Below are positions 17,912 through 28,168 of a stretch of DNA of 64,000 bases, in pieces; position 1 is the stretch's first letter, and each line of letters begins with the position of its first letter. The DNA comes from an uncultured Alphaproteobacteria bacterium (GTDB taxonomy: Bacteria; Pseudomonadota; Alphaproteobacteria; Caulobacterales; Caulobacteraceae): positions 1 through 64,000 of the forward strand of contig CAIOSI010000038.1 in assembly GCA_903860975.1 (NCBI GenBank), read 5' to 3'. The notes beneath the pieces are model-generated. The model did not search any database. It was not told where the DNA came from and was given only the letters and a program-made list of their open reading frames with translations. Position numbers and translations under genes: made by a program.

Positions 17912-19504
17912 GTGCCCGCTGCTCCCGATTTCCCGCCCGCTCCCGACCGCGCCCCGATCAAAAGGGCGCTGATCTCCGTTTCTGACAAGACGGGCCTGAT
18001 CGAAGCGGCCCGTGTTCTGGCCGGCATGGGCGTGGAGTTGGTCTCGACGGGCGGCACGCGCAAGGCCATCGCTGAGGCGGGTCTCCCCGTGAAGGACATT
18101 TCTGACCTCACCGGGTTCCCGGAAATGATGGACGGGCGCGTCAAGACCCTTCATCCGATGGTGCATGGCGGTCTGCTCGGCGTGCGCGACGCGCCAGACC
18201 ACGCCAAGGCCATGACGGATCACGCCATCGGCGGCATAGATCTGGTCTATGTGAACCTTTACCCCTTCGAGTCGACCGTGGCCTCCGGTGCCGACTATGC
18301 AACGGCGGTGGAGAATATCGATATTGGCGGTCCAGCGATGATCCGCTCGGCGGCCAAGAACCACGGCTACGTCGCGGTCTGCACTGAGATCGCCGATCTG
18401 GACGACGTGCTGGCTGAGCTCGAGGCGGACGGAACGACCAGTCTAGACCTTCGCAAGCGACTTGCGGCCCGCGCCTATGGGCGTACCGCCTCATACGACG
18501 CCGCCATCTCGGCCTGGTTTGCAGACGCCCTGGGCGACGAAGCGCCGAGGCGGCGGGCCTTTGCCGGAGAGCTCGTTCAAACCATGCGTTATGGCGAGAA
18601 CCCTCATCAGAAGGCGGCCTTCTATCGCTTCCCCAATCCGCGTACCGGCGTTGCCACGGCCAAGCAGCTTCAGGGCAAGGAGCTCAGCTACAACAATATC
18701 AACGACACCGACGCGGCCTTCGAGCTGATCGCCGAGTTCGACCCGGCGGCAGGTCCGGCCTGCGCGATCATCAAACACGCAAACCCCTGTGGCCTAGCGA
18801 CGGGCAAGACCATGCTGGAGGCCTACGAGCGGGCCTTGGCCTGTGATCCCGTCAGCGCGTTCGGCGGGATTATCGCCTTGAACGGCCGACTGGATGGCGC
18901 GACCGCGGCCGAGATTCTGAAGCTCCTGACCGAAGTGGTCATCGCGCCGGAGGCGGACGACGATGCCGTGACGCTTTTCGCCAAGAAGAAAAACGTGCGG
19001 CTGCTCACGACCGGCGGCATGCCAAACCCGCTATCGCCGGGCTTGACCTTCAAGTCCGTGGCGGGCGGTTTTCTGGTGCAGAGCCGTGACGACGCTCGCC
19101 TGGCCCCTGCCGATCTGAAGGTGGTGACCAAGCGCACGCCCACCGAGGCGGAGGTGCGAGACATGCTGTTCGCGTTTACGGTCGCCAAGCATGTGAAGTC
19201 CAACGCCATCGTATACGCCAAAGACGGCCAAACCCTCGGTGTCGGCGCGGGGCAAATGAACCGCAAGGACAGCGCCAGGATCGCCGCTCTTCGCGCCGCC
19301 GACTTCGGCCTGGACCTAAAGGGTTCAGCCTGTGCTTCCGAGGCTTTTTTCCCGTTTCCCGACGGCCTGATCCAGGCGGCTGATGCCGGCTGCACGGCTG
19401 TGATCCAACCGGGTGGCTCTATCGGCGACCAGAAGGTCATTGATGCCGCTGACGAGCGCGGCCTGGCCATGGTGTTCACTGGCGTGCGGGTGTTCCGCCA
19501 CTAG
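17912..19504 (+). CDS. purH: Bifunctional AICAR transformylase/IMP cyclohydrolase
   Basis: The 530-residue enzyme performs the last two steps of de novo IMP synthesis. The N-terminal MGS-like cyclohydrolase domain begins [14 protein letters not shown] and contains the STGGTRKAI segment and the KTLHP motif. The C-terminal formyltransferase has KHANPCG, with the catalytic Lys-His pair. The GTG start at 17912 has AGGAG six bases upstream and lies directly after the ZTP riboswitch. The stop overlaps that of convergent gdhZ by four bases. Confidence 0.97.
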   Translation: MPAAPDFPPAPDRAPIKRALISVSDKTGLIEAARVLAGMGVELVSTGGTRKAIAEAGLPVKDISDLTGFPEMMDGRVKTLHPMVHGGLLGVRDAPDHAKAMTDHAIGGIDLVYVNLYPFESTVASGADYATAVENIDIGGPAMIRSAAKNHGYVAVCTEIADLDDVLAELEADGTTSLDLRKRLAARAYGRTASYDAAISAWFADALGDEAPRRRAFAGELVQTMRYGENPHQKAAFYRFPNPRTGVATAKQLQGKELSYNNINDTDAAFELIAEFDPAAGPACAIIKHANPCGLATGKTMLEAYERALACDPVSAFGGIIALNGRLDGATAAEILKLLTEVVIAPEADDDAVTLFAKKKNVRLLTTGGMPNPLSPGLTFKSVAGGFLVQSRDDARLAPADLKVVTKRTPTEAEVRDMLFAFTVAKHVKSNAIVYAKDGQTLGVGAGQMNRKDSARIAALRAADFGLDLKGSACASEAFFPFPDGLIQAADAGCTAVIQPGGSIGDQKVIDAADERGLAMVFTGVRVFRH

Positions 19505-22500
19505 CGCCGTTTCTTGGCTCCCTGCGCCGAAAGTTCGCGCAGTGCGGCGCTGGCGATGGTGAGTTTAGCGAAGGTCCAAGGGCCGCCTGCGGCCTCGATG
19601 TCACCGATCGTCTGGCGAGCGGCGTCCACCTTGCCATGGCGCAGCGTTGTCCAGGCCGACGCTGCATGATGGGCGTCAACCGCGGTCTCTGCGCTCTGGG
19701 CTCCGTCGCTAAAGGCCATGATCGACTTTGTCAGCTCCGTCTGTTGGACCAACAAATCTTCGATAAGCCGGCGTAGCGCCATGCGCTCGAAATTGTCGCC
19801 CACAGCATAAGTCCCGGCGGCCTGGCGCACACGGTCGAACCCAAAGGTCTCGCCGACGACGTGGTAGAGGCGCGCGACATTGTGCAATGGCCAGCTCGAC
19901 GCCTCAGCCATGTCAACAAGGTCGCCGGCGATGGTCATGGGTTGCAGGACCGCAACGGCACGCGCCTTGTCCAGCGGCGCTCCAGCCTGCGTTAGGCGGC
20001 GCACGCGGGCACTCACCGAGGCCTGCTCGAGCGGCGACAGAACGCCCGGCATCAGCTTCAGTAGACTTTGGAAACTTGGGCCGTAAGCGCCGACAAGGGC
20101 ATCGACCCCCAGCTTGTCGCGAGCTGCGCGGCGGGCCAGCCAGAATGTCGAACCGCGCAAGGCTGCGCTCAAACGTTGGAACAACGCCATCTGGCCAGCC
20201 GCAGGCGCTTTGCCGTCGAGGGAGGCCACCGCGTCCCACAGAGCCGGAATTCCGAGAACCGCCTTGGCGGCTTCATAGCCGGCGATCAAGGCCTGGGCGT
20301 CGCAGCCAGCCGCCGTCATCAGGCGACCGGGGAAGCTCGGTCCACAGCGATTGATAATGTCGTTGGCCACGACCGTGGCGATGATGTCGCGTCGCAGCCG
20401 ATGGCGGCGCATGGGCTCAGCATACTTGCCCATCGCTTTCGGGAAATAGGCTTCCAGCTGCCGTTCGAAGAACGGATCGTCGGCGGCTTCGGTCGCCACG
20501 ATATCGCGCTTCAGCTCCAGCTTGCCGTAGGCCAGAAGCACGGCCAATTCCGGTCGCGTCAGGCCCTTGCCGGCCTGGGCGCGCTCTGCAATTCCGACGG
20601 CGTCGGGTAGACCTTCGACGGCCCGGTCCAGGCTTCCTTTTGCTTCTAGATCGGACATGAACTGGGCATACGCCAGGAGCTCGCCGACAGCGTCCAGCTC
20701 CATCAGCGACAGCGCCAGGGTCTGGTCGTAGTTGTCCGCCAGGACGTGGCTGGCGACGTCGTCGGTCATCGACTGCAGAAGGGTGTCGCGCCGGTTTCGG
20801 GTCAGCTCACCCGTGCGCTCGAGCATACCGGTGAGAATCTTGATGTTCACTTCATGGTCGGAGGTGTCGACCCCGGCTGAGTTGTCGATGGCGTCAGTGT
20901 CGATATGGCCGCCGACCGTGGCATATTCGATCCGCCCGGCCTGGGTGAGGCCAAGGTTTGCGCCTTCGCCGACGACCTTGACGCGTAAGTCGCTCCCATT
21001 GATCCGAACGGCATCATTCGCCTTGTCGCCGACATCGGCATTGGCTTCGCGCCGGGCCTTCACATAGGTGCCAATGCCTCCGAGGTAGAGCAATTCCGCC
21101 TCAGCCTTGAGGATCAGATTGATCAACTCTGTCGGGGCCAGAGCCTCGGCGCCAACGCCCAGCAGGGTCTTGACCGGGGCCGAAAGCGGAATCGATTTTA
21201 AAGTGCGGGCAAAAACACCACCGCCTTTAGAAATCAGCTTGCGATTATAATCGTCCCAGGAGGAGCTCGGCAGGGCGAACATCCGCGCCCGCTCCGCCCA
21301 GGATTTTGCCGGATCCGGGTTGGGGTCGAGGAAGATGTGCCGATGGTCGAAGGCTGCAAGTAGCTTGATCTGCTTCGACAGCAGCATGCCATTGCCGAAG
21401 ACATCGCCCGACATGTCTCCGCAGCCCACGACGGTGAAGGGCTCGGTCTGGATGTCCTTTCCCAGTTCGCGGAAGTGGCGTTTGACCGCCTCCCAGGCGC
21501 CTCGAGCGGTGATCCCCATGACCTTGTGGTCATAGCCGGCCGAACCGCCCGAGGCGAAGGCGTCGCCAAGCCAGAAGCCGTAGGCCTCAGCCATGCCGTT
21601 GGCGATGTCGGAGAAGGTCGCCGTGCCCTTGTCAGCCGCCACCACGAGGTAGGGATCATCGCCATCGAAGGCGATGACGTCCTTTGGCGTAATCACCTTG
21701 CCGTCCGGGGCAAGGTTGTCAGTGATGTCCAGGAGGCCCGAGAGAAAGGTTTTGTAGGCGCTGATGCCTTCGGCCTGGATCTCAGCGCGCGTTCCGCTCT
21801 TGGGAAGCTGCTTTGGATAGAAGCCGCCTTTTGAACCTACGGGCACGATCACCGCATTCTTCACCTGTTGGGCCTTAACCAGGCCCAGCACTTCAGTGCG
21901 GAAGTCGTCGCGCCGGTCAGACCAACGCAGGCCGCCGCGGGCGACCGGTCCAAAGCGCAGGTGCACGCCCTCGACGTTGACACCCCAGATAAAGATTTCC
22001 CGATAGGGTTTGGGCGCAGGCAGGTCAGCGAGCTCGCCGCTCGCCACCTTGAAGGCGATGTAGGGCTTGGGCTGCCCGTCGGGCCCCAGCTGGTAGAAGT
22101 TGGTTCGCTGCATGGCCTGAACCAAAAGCGCGATGCGGCGCAGGACCCGATCTTCGTCGAGACTTTCCACGGTCTGGAGCGCCGCGGTGATCTTGACCAT
22201 CAAGAGGTCTGCTTGGTCACGGCGCTTGGTGAGGCTGAGACCGGAGGCCGGGTCGAATTTGGTCGAAAAAAGCGTAAGGATCAGGCGCGCTACGTCTGGA
22301 TGAGCAGCCAGGGCTTCTTCTTGGACCCGCTGACTGGGATCGAGGCCGGACTGTTGGCGATGGCGGGCAAAAGCGCGGATTAAGGCAGCCTCGCGCCATG
22401 GCAGCGAAAGTTCCAGGACGAGGCGATTGAAGCCGTCGTTCTCTGTGCGTCCGGTCCAGACGGCGACCACCGCGTCTTCGAAGGCTTGCTTTAAGTCGGC

Positions 22501-24333
22501 GAACACCAGCTTGGCGCCTTGCGGGTCCTCGATCTCAAAGTCGTGCACCCAGATTGTTGGCAAACCCGGGCGACACACCGGGAAGCCGGCCTCAGCCAGG
22601 GCCCTCAGGCCCATATTCTCCAGGATGGGCAGGACATCGCAGAGTGGTGCGGGCACCTGTGGCCGGTAGAGTTTGAAGCGGAATTGCAGGCTTGTGTCCC
22701 CCGGTGCGCGATAGGCCCGGACGCAGACGGGCTGGCCCTCGGCCATCGCGTCGATCACGGCCAGATCAGCCAGCGCTTCGGCCGGTTCAAATCGGTCGCG
22801 GTAGCCGGCGGGGAAGGCCTCGTGATAGCGCGCCAGCGTCGCGGTGACGCCGGCCGCATCGTGGCCAGCCCCCCGGACCAGAGCTTCGAAGCGGTCTTCC
22901 CACGTGCGCGCCGCTTCGGTGATGGCGGCTTCGAGTCCCCCAAGATCGGGCTGTTCGTGCTGCCCGGGCGAAAAGCCGATGATGTAGTGCACCCGTGCCA
23001 GCGGTGCATCCGAGAAGCTAGGATAGAAGGCTGAGATCCGGCCGCGATAGGCTTGGGCCAGGATCGCGCCCGCCCGAGCGGCCAGGTCGGAATCGTAGTG
23101 ATCGCGTGGCAGGAACAGCAGCACCGAAGCGAAGCGATCAAAAGGATCGCGTCGCTCGAAAAGGCGGACGCGCGGCCTATCGTAGAGGTGCAAGATGCCC
23201 AAGGCCTCGGCCAGGAGATCGTCGGCGGTCATCTGGAAGAGTTCATCGCGCGGATGATTCTCGACGATATTCTTCAGACGTTTTTCATTGTGGCTGCCCG
23301 GTGCCATCGCGGCTCGACGCAGAACGTTGGCGACTTTCTCGCGGATCAATGGCACCGCGGAGGCGGGTTGGTCGTAGGCCTCGGCGGTGAACAGGCCCAC
23401 GAAGCGCACCTCGCCTGTGGGGCGGCCGTCCTCGCCGTAGCGTTTGACGCCGACGTAATCCATGTAGCCGCGACGGTGGACACGGCTGCGCACATTGGAT
23501 TTTGCGACCGTAAGCGCCGGGTCGGTGAGCAGCCGATGCTTGACGTTGCCCAGCAGGATCGCGGGCTCGTTGGCGCGCCGCAGGACGGTGCGCGCTGGAT
23601 CGCGCAGAACGCCTAAGCCGTCTTTGGCCTGATAGAGAGGTTCCTCCGCAGCATAGTCACCGTTCTTGAGGCGGGGATACTCGTAGACGCGCGCTCCCAG
23701 GAACACGAACTGCTGCTCTTCCAGCCAGGCAATGAAGGCGATCTCTTCCTTGCTTGCGTGTCCGGATATTTCGAGCTCGGCCAGCGTACGGGCCATCAGT
23801 GACAGCATTTCGGGGAAATCTTCGACCGCTGCCCTCACATCCTTCAGCGTTTCGGTTATCCCACCGATCAGAGCCGCCTCTCGGTCGGCGCCGATGGGGT
23901 CAAGGATCACCTGGATCATCGACTCGCGATGGGCCACGCCCGATGAGCCGCGCACACCTGCCCGGTCGCGCTGCACTTCAACAATAGGGTGAAACAACGC
24001 GCGGACCGACAAGCCCTGTTCGGCAATCTCGCCCATGATCGAGTCGACCAGGAACGGCGCGTCGTCCTGCACGATCTCCAGACGGTCGAGCGGGGCGTTG
24101 TTGCCGCCGAGAACAGGTGCGATGCGCATTTTCGCGCCCCGCCCGGGCCTGCGCTGCGTCGATCTCCAGAAGTCTGCGAGGTTTTGCGCGACCTCTGCTG
24201 TCGTCAGCAGCGGGAGTTCGCCCGGCGCAGTGTCGGCGTCGACCTGGGCGCTGAACGCTTTTGCGCCCGCTATCGCCGGATCGCCCTTCAGGGCGGCAAG
24301 CAGGGCCCTTGAAAGGGGTGCGATGCGACTCAT
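19501..24333 (-). CDS. gdhZ: NAD-specific glutamate dehydrogenase, 180-kDa type
   Basis: This 1,610-residue protein oxidatively deaminates glutamate to 2-oxoglutarate with NAD. The length and domain order match the L_180 class: a large N-terminal region with ACT-like parts (to about residue 700), a catalytic core with [27 protein letters not shown] and VPVGSKGGF, an NAD-binding region with [17 protein letters not shown], and a helical C-terminal tail. In Caulobacter the enzyme of this class, GdhZ, also links nitrogen status to FtsZ. The start at 24333 (MSRIAPLS) has GGAGG six bases upstream; upstream in-frame codons have shadow composition. The leader may fold into a regulated structure, described separately. 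Confidence 0.95.
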   Translation of the reverse strand: MSRIAPLSRALLAALKGDPAIAGAKAFSAQVDADTAPGELPLLTTAEVAQNLADFWRSTQRRPGRGAKMRIAPVLGGNNAPLDRLEIVQDDAPFLVDSIMGEIAEQGLSVRALFHPIVEVQRDRAGVRGSSGVAHRESMIQVILDPIGADREAALIGGITETLKDVRAAVEDFPEMLSLMARTLAELEISGHASKEEIAFIAWLEEQQFVFLGARVYEYPRLKNGDYAAEEPLYQAKDGLGVLRDPARTVLRRANEPAILLGNVKHRLLTDPALTVAKSNVRSRVHRRGYMDYVGVKRYGEDGRPTGEVRFVGLFTAEAYDQPASAVPLIREKVANVLRRAAMAPGSHNEKRLKNIVENHPRDELFQMTADDLLAEALGILHLYDRPRVRLFERRDPFDRFASVLLFLPRDHYDSDLAARAGAILAQAYRGRISAFYPSFSDAPLARVHYIIGFSPGQHEQPDLGGLEAAITEAARTWEDRFEALVRGAGHDAAGVTATLARYHEAFPAGYRDRFEPAEALADLAVIDAMAEGQPVCVRAYRAPGDTSLQFRFKLYRPQVPAPLCDVLPILENMGLRALAEAGFPVCRPGLPTIWVHDFEIEDPQGAKLVFADLKQAFEDAVVAVWTGRTENDGFNRLVLELSLPWREAALIRAFARHRQQSGLDPSQRVQEEALAAHPDVARLILTLFSTKFDPASGLSLTKRRDQADLLMVKITAALQTVESLDEDRVLRRIALLVQAMQRTNFYQLGPDGQPKPYIAFKVASGELADLPAPKPYREIFIWGVNVEGVHLRFGPVARGGLRWSDRRDDFRTEVLGLVKAQQVKNAVIVPVGSKGGFYPKQLPKSGTRAEIQAEGISAYKTFLSGLLDITDNLAPDGKVITPKDVIAFDGDDPYLVVAADKGTATFSDIANGMAEAYGFWLGDAFASGGSAGYDHKVMGITARGAWEAVKRHFRELGKDIQTEPFTVVGCGDMSGDVFGNGMLLSKQIKLLAAFDHRHIFLDPNPDPAKSWAERARMFALPSSSWDDYNRKLISKGGGVFARTLKSIPLSAPVKTLLGVGAEALAPTELINLILKAEAELLYLGGIGTYVKARREANADVGDKANDAVRINGSDLRVKVVGEGANLGLTQAGRIEYATVGGHIDTDAIDNSAGVDTSDHEVNIKILTGMLERTGELTRNRRDTLLQSMTDDVASHVLADNYDQTLALSLMELDAVGELLAYAQFMSDLEAKGSLDRAVEGLPDAVGIAERAQAGKGLTRPELAVLLAYGKLELKRDIVATEAADDPFFERQLEAYFPKAMGKYAEPMRRHRLRRDIIATVVANDIINRCGPSFPGRLMTAAGCDAQALIAGYEAAKAVLGIPALWDAVASLDGKAPAAGQMALFQRLSAALRGSTFWLARRAARDKLGVDALVGAYGPSFQSLLKLMPGVLSPLEQASVSARVRRLTQAGAPLDKARAVAVLQPMTIAGDLVDMAEASSWPLHNVARLYHVVGETFGFDRVRQAAGTYAVGDNFERMALRRLIEDLLVQQTELTKSIMAFSDGAQSAETAVDAHHAASAWTTLRHGKVDAARQTIGDIEAAGGPWTFAKLTIASAALRELSAQGAKKRR

Positions 24334-24339
24334 CGGACG

Positions 24340-24489
24340 CCTCCGCTCGGAGCTGGGGGCCCTGCAGATAAGAGTACGGCGCCGGAGGAGAGCGTCCGGC
24401 ACCGTTTGGTCCCGCCGTGGGGGGGCGGCGGAACGCTCCTTGCTCGCTGCGTCCGCACGCTTGGGGGGGGGCGGACACAGCCGCCGGAC
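24340..24489 (-). promoter_or_regulatory. Candidate structured RNA leader of gdhZ
   Basis: On the gdhZ transcript a 7-bp outer stem pairs GTCCGGC (24483-24489) with GCCGGAC (24394-24400). It encloses two hairpins: GTCCGC/GCGGAC (24471-24476 with 24451-24456) and CCGCCG/CGGCGG (24426-24431 with 24412-24417), each with a loop that holds a run of seven or more C. Downstream, CCTCCG (24383-24388) can pair with CGGAGG (24340-24345), which contains the gdhZ ribosome site. This is seen by eye; GC-rich DNA yields chance stems, and conservation is untested. Confidence 0.4.
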
Positions 24490-24563
24490 CGTTTCAGCCC
24501 GGGGCATACCTTACATAGGAACCGAAATCGCAAATTGAAGCCCCCTGGACGAGGTTTGGCAGA

Positions 24564-25703
24564 TCAATGTTTTTTCGAATTCCGGCTCGCCTGCTTGGCG
24601 GGTTCTGCCGTGATGGTTGAGCGAAGCTTCTCATCGGGCGGCTCGTTCGGTCGCTTGTTCTTTAACTGCTGCGGATCGCCGTCAGCCGACAAGATCACAG
24701 CGATCCATCGGCTGCCGTCGAACTGCGCCAGAATCACCATGGCCATGACCGTGAGCGGCGTTGATAGAAAGGCCCCCGTAACGCCCCAGATCGCGCTCCA
24801 GAAGGCCAGGGACAGCAGGATCATCACTGGATCGAGGTTCAAGCTGCGGCCCTGCATTCGCGGATAAACAACGTTGCCGATGATGATTCCGATCAGCTGC
24901 AGGACCCCGAAGAGAATGATCGCGCGGCCATAGCCGTCGAACTGCACCAGCGCGAAGAGGGGGGGCGCGACGCCTGCGAAGACGCCCCCGGCCACGGGAA
25001 TGTAGACGGCCAGGAAGATCAAGAAGGCCCAGAATAACGAATCATGCAGGCCCACAGCAGCCATAGCGATCCATGACAGCCCCGCCACCATCAGGCCGGT
25101 GATGGTCTGGACGAACAGATATTGCTCGACCCCGTCACGGATCCGCAGGAATGCGACGACAGCCTCCTGGCGCTCATCGCGGTGAGGGAACAGGCCGATC
25201 GCCTTGCGCTCCCAGCCGTGCCGCGAGGCGATGATAAAGGCCAGGTAGACAAGGACGAACAATGCCGTGGAGGCGAAGTCCCGCACCGCGCTTGCGGCTA
25301 TGCCCAGGTACTTCGAAGCGTCGAGGCCGCGGACGATGCTTGCGACCGTCGGCGTCGTCTGAAGATGGGCCAAGGTGGCGACTTGCGCCATCACCCCATC
25401 AAGCTTTGGCCCATAAGCCGCCAGCTGGGTCGCGAAACCGGCACCGTTCATCGCGACGAAAAAGGCCGTGCCACCGAAGAGGAGGAGCGAGATCAGCAAA
25501 GCCAGCGGCAATGCCGCTTTGCGCGACACGTGCGGCAGCCGGTGTTCGAGCACGCGGGCGAAGCCATCGATCATCACGGCCAGGAACATGGCCAGCGCCA
25601 GCGGCGTAAGAATGGGGGCTAGAAAATAGAGCGTCGCCCCGCCCGCGATCACGGCCAGGATCACAGACGCGTTGCGGGCGACGATAGGCTCAGACGTGGG
25701 CAT
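24564..25703 (-). CDS. AI-2E family transporter (PerM/TqsA-like)
   Basis: The 379-residue integral membrane protein has about eight helices and the family-typical C-terminal block PRMQGRSLNLDPVMILLSLAFWSAIWGVTGAFLSTPLTV, shown here only in outline. Members export small molecules or exchange sodium and protons; the family name comes from autoinducer-2 export by TqsA, but most members have other or unknown roles. The C-terminal 45 residues are charged and probably cytoplasmic. It lies head-to-tail with gdhZ, 230 bases upstream of it on the same strand. Confidence 0.85.
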   Translation of the reverse strand: MPTSEPIVARNASVILAVIAGGATLYFLAPILTPLALAMFLAVMIDGFARVLEHRLPHVSRKAALPLALLISLLLFGGTAFFVAMNGAGFATQLAAYGPKLDGVMAQVATLAHLQTTPTVASIVRGLDASKYLGIAASAVRDFASTALFVLVYLAFIIASRHGWERKAIGLFPHRDERQEAVVAFLRIRDGVEQYLFVQTITGLMVAGLSWIAMAAVGLHDSLFWAFLIFLAVYIPVAGGVFAGVAPPLFALVQFDGYGRAIILFGVLQLIGIIIGNVVYPRMQGRSLNLDPVMILLSLAFWSAIWGVTGAFLSTPLTVMAMVILAQFDGSRWIAVILSADGDPQQLKNKRPNEPPDEKLRSTITAEPAKQASRNSKKH

Positions 25704-25770
25704 TCAGGCCTTCATTTTCGGCGGGTTGAATGCCCGCGCCGAGCGGACAGCCGATCGGTACGATCGATTT

Positions 25771-25908
25771 CTACGCCGCTTCGCGCGCCCTGAGGAGAGT
25801 CTTTGCCTGACGGGCTAACCTGGCGGGGGTGATTGCGGGGCCCGCCGGCGAACTTTGCGTAAATTTAACCGGCTTGGGCGCGCGCAACCCAGGCGCCTTG
25901 CGCGCCAT
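25771..25908 (-). CDS. Candidate small basic protein
   Basis: The 45-codon ORF starts MARKAPGLRAPKPVKF and ends in a basic helix-like stretch LARQAKTLLRAREAA. Third codon positions are moderately GC-rich. There is no clear ribosome site, and a longer reading to 25974 is possible. It lies alone in a 390-base gap. No family recognised; the evidence is weak. Confidence 0.3.
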   Translation of the reverse strand: MARKAPGLRAPKPVKFTQSSPAGPAITPARLARQAKTLLRAREAA

Positions 25909-26097
25909 TGTTGAGATTCGGTGGGTATCGAAATCCCCAACCCAACCCATCCTTGCGGTTTGAGGCAACGTCATCCTGTTGGCTCCATAATGGTTATTGC
26001 GATGGGGGCCGAGGGACCATGATCAGGGGCGGGACGCCAACGTTGTTCGCCGGCGCCGCTGAGGCGCCGATAAACCAATTTGTGCGCGTTGCGCGGC
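25909..26097. other. Intergenic region, one short inverted repeat
   Basis: No convincing gene is seen. GGCGCC at 26052-26057 and 26063-26068 form a small hairpin just beyond the stop of the leftward hypothetical gene at 26098, where it could help end transcription, though there is no T-run. Confidence 0.4.
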
Positions 26098-26739
26098 TCA
26101 CACCCGCACGCTGGTGACCGATCCGGCGACGTAGGCCGTCTGGGTTGGGGCGCTCGGCGCCGGTGGCCCGCTCGCGCCCACCAGCGCGCGGGCCGCGTCC
26201 GATAGCTCGATGCGGTCGATCGCGGCCGAGACCTTCCCTAGGCCGGCCATCTGTCCACGCCAGTCCTCGAGGCCCGTGAAGGGTGTCACCCCGGCTCGGT
26301 TGGGGGCGTTGATACTGGCGAACAGGGCCTGCTGGTCTGTCCCAGACAGAGCGTCGAAGTGCTGCAGGGACGCCGTCCCCAGCGCCTGGGCGTGCGTAAC
26401 GCCGGCCGCGCTGGCCTTCTGGATCGCGCCTATCATGGCGTCGGCGTAGCCCGTCTGCTGGGTCTCTACATTCTGGGCCGACGCGGAATTGGCGATCTGG
26501 TTCAGGAGGGCGGCGCCCGGCAGGCCAACAGCGGCGAATTGGCCCGTGATGCTGAGCCGCTGAGTGCTCGCGTAGGCCTCTAGCTTATCGGCTTCGGAGA
26601 CCTTGCCAGATGTGTCGAGCACCGTCCTGGCGAGCCCCTGAAGGGTGGCGAGCTGGCGCGTCGAGTCCAATGCTATCCGACCGGCCGCCGCAGTCTGAAC
26701 AGGTGACAGGAGCGACGGAGCCGTTGATAAAATTTCCAT
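26098..26739 (-). CDS. Conserved-looking hypothetical protein, alanine-rich
   Basis: The 213-residue protein has no signal peptide or membrane helix. It is rich in Ala, Gln, Ser and Thr and appears largely helical, with a segment SASAQNVETQQTGYADAM and a C-terminal RIELSDAARAL pattern. The I-x-LS-x-x-A-x-x-L pattern recalls the short helical motifs of FlgM and similar secreted or regulatory proteins, but this is too weak for a call. Third codon positions are strongly GC-rich, so coding is likely. No linked neighbours: it is followed by a gap on both sides. Confidence 0.65.
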   Translation of the reverse strand: MEILSTAPSLLSPVQTAAAGRIALDSTRQLATLQGLARTVLDTSGKVSEADKLEAYASTQRLSITGQFAAVGLPGAALLNQIANSASAQNVETQQTGYADAMIGAIQKASAAGVTHAQALGTASLQHFDALSGTDQQALFASINAPNRAGVTPFTGLEDWRGQMAGLGKVSAAIDRIELSDAARALVGASGPPAPSAPTQTAYVAGSVTSVRV

Positions 26740-26856
26740 CTGGCCGCAACCCTAGGCGGGCACGGATTAAGATTGTCCTGAGCCGCTGTGTAACGGCGCA
26801 CCCTCCTCCAAAGTGAGCCGCCGCCGGGTCATCGGTCACGGCCCATAACGCGTCTC

Positions 26857-26884
26857 ACCACGCCCGCTGCGATGCGGGCGTGGT
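26857..26884 (-). terminator. Strong hairpin downstream of SDR gene
   Basis: A perfect 11-bp inverted repeat ACCACGCCCGC/GCGGGCGTGGT with a 6-base loop lies 24 bases beyond the stop of the leftward SDR gene. No T-run follows, so it may work as a barrier to RNA decay or as a Rho-assisted terminator. Confidence 0.55.
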
Positions 26885-26908
26885 GTGGCGTTCCTGCGAG
26901 GTGTTGGC

Positions 26909-27691
26909 CTAGCGCGGCGCCATGCGGATGGCCCCGTCAAGACGGACGTGTTCGCCGTTGAAGTAGCCGTTGGTGATCATCTCGAGTGCGAGCGAGGCAT
27001 ATTCCGGCGCATTGCCAAGGCGTTTGGGGAACGGCACGGAGGCAGCGAGGCCAGCCTTCACTGCTTCCGGTGCGAACTGCATCAGCGGTGTATTGAAGAT
27101 GCCGGGCAGGATGGTGTTCACCCGGATGCCGTCGCCCGCCAGATCACGTGCGATGGGCAAGGTCATGCCTACGATGCCGCCCTTGGACGCGGAATAGGCT
27201 GCCTGGCCCATCTGGCCGTCGACCGCAGCAACCGAGGCGGTGTTGACGATCGCGCCGCGCTCCCCGTCCTCCATCGGCTCCAGGTCCAGCATGCCTTTCG
27301 CTGACTTGGCGATGCAGCGAAAGGTGCCGACCAGGTTGATTTGGATGATCAGGTTGAAGGCCTCGAGCGGGAAGTGCTTGGTTTCGCCGGTCTGCTTGTC
27401 GCGGCTGGCGGTTTTGGCGGCGTTGCCGGTGCCAGCGCAGCAAACCAGGATTCGCTCCTGACCATGGGCAGCGCGGGCTTTGACGAAACCGGCGTCGACC
27501 TCGTCCTCTGAGGTCACATTGACCTTGCAGAAGATCCCACCGACTTCTTTGGCGACCTTTTCGCCTTTTTCTTCGTTCATGTCGAAGATGGCGACTTTGA
27601 CGCCGTGTTCGGCCAGCTTACGCACCGTGGCCTCTCCGAGGCCTGATGCGCCACCGGTGACAACCGCAGCGACGGAGGAATTGAGTTGCAT
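26909..27691 (-). CDS. SDR family oxidoreductase (type II 3-hydroxyacyl-CoA dehydrogenase-like)
   Basis: The 260-residue SDR has TGGASGLG at residues 12-19, an Asp after the second strand (IFDMN) that favours NAD, the CCAGTGNA segment in place of NNAG, and the catalytic YSASK. The sequence order AIVNTASVAAVDGQMGQAAYSASKGG is the hallmark of HSD17B10-type 3-hydroxyacyl-CoA dehydrogenases, so a role in fatty-acid or branched-chain acyl-CoA oxidation is likely. The start MQLNSSVAAV at 27691 has GGGAG upstream. It is divergent from the DUF1232 gene. Confidence 0.85.
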   Translation of the reverse strand: MQLNSSVAAVVTGGASGLGEATVRKLAEHGVKVAIFDMNEEKGEKVAKEVGGIFCKVNVTSEDEVDAGFVKARAAHGQERILVCCAGTGNAAKTASRDKQTGETKHFPLEAFNLIIQINLVGTFRCIAKSAKGMLDLEPMEDGERGAIVNTASVAAVDGQMGQAAYSASKGGIVGMTLPIARDLAGDGIRVNTILPGIFNTPLMQFAPEAVKAGLAASVPFPKRLGNAPEYASLALEMITNGYFNGEHVRLDGAIRMAPR

Positions 27692-27745
27692 GGACGTAGC
27701 GCTCCCGATCTCTTGTGATCCCAACGGAGCCGAGGCTTTAGCCCG

Positions 27746-28168
27746 ATGAGCGGTCCCGAAAAAGCGTCACCTTACGTAAATGGAAACTTCGACCCGCGCG
27801 GGCCCATCGATCCAAGCCTCGCCTTGGTTCCGCATGTGATGCGCCTGAACGAACACCGCGTCATGCGAGGTTTCTGGCCGAAGATGCGCAAGGTCGCAGT
27901 GCGCGTGCCGTTCGCAGCCGATGCTCTGGCAGTTTGGTACTGCGCCCGAGACGACGAAACCCCGCTGCACGCCAAGGCGATGATGTTCGCCGCGCTCGCC
28001 TATTTTGTGATGCCTTTTGACGCGATCCCCGATGTCATCGCCGGTATCGGCTACACAGACGACGCGGCGGTTTTCATGGCCATGCTGGCCCTGGTCGGCA
28101 AACATCTCAAACCCAGCCACCGGGCGGCGGCGAAGGCGGACATCGTGCGTTTGCGTCAAGAGACCTAG
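27746..28168 (+). CDS. DUF1232 (YkvA) family membrane protein
   Basis: The 140-residue protein carries the DUF1232 core, with LAYFVMPFDAIPDVIAGIGYTDDAAV at about residues 85-110 and two hydrophobic helices around it. The pattern of aspartates after the PFDxIPD motif is typical of the YkvA group. Members are small inner-membrane proteins of unknown function. The stop overlaps that of the convergent quinone oxidoreductase gene by four bases. The 55-base gap to the divergent SDR must hold both promoters. Confidence 0.85.
   Translation: MSGPEKASPYVNGNFDPRGPIDPSLALVPHVMRLNEHRVMRGFWPKMRKVAVRVPFAADALAVWYCARDDETPLHAKAMMFAALAYFVMPFDAIPDVIAGIGYTDDAAVFMAMLALVGKHLKPSHRAAAKADIVRLRQET

Noticed and set aside
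26019..26117. A short rightward ORF starting MIRGGTPTLFAGA
   Set aside because: It runs into the 3' end of the leftward gene at 26098 and has no support beyond a weak G-rich run upstream.
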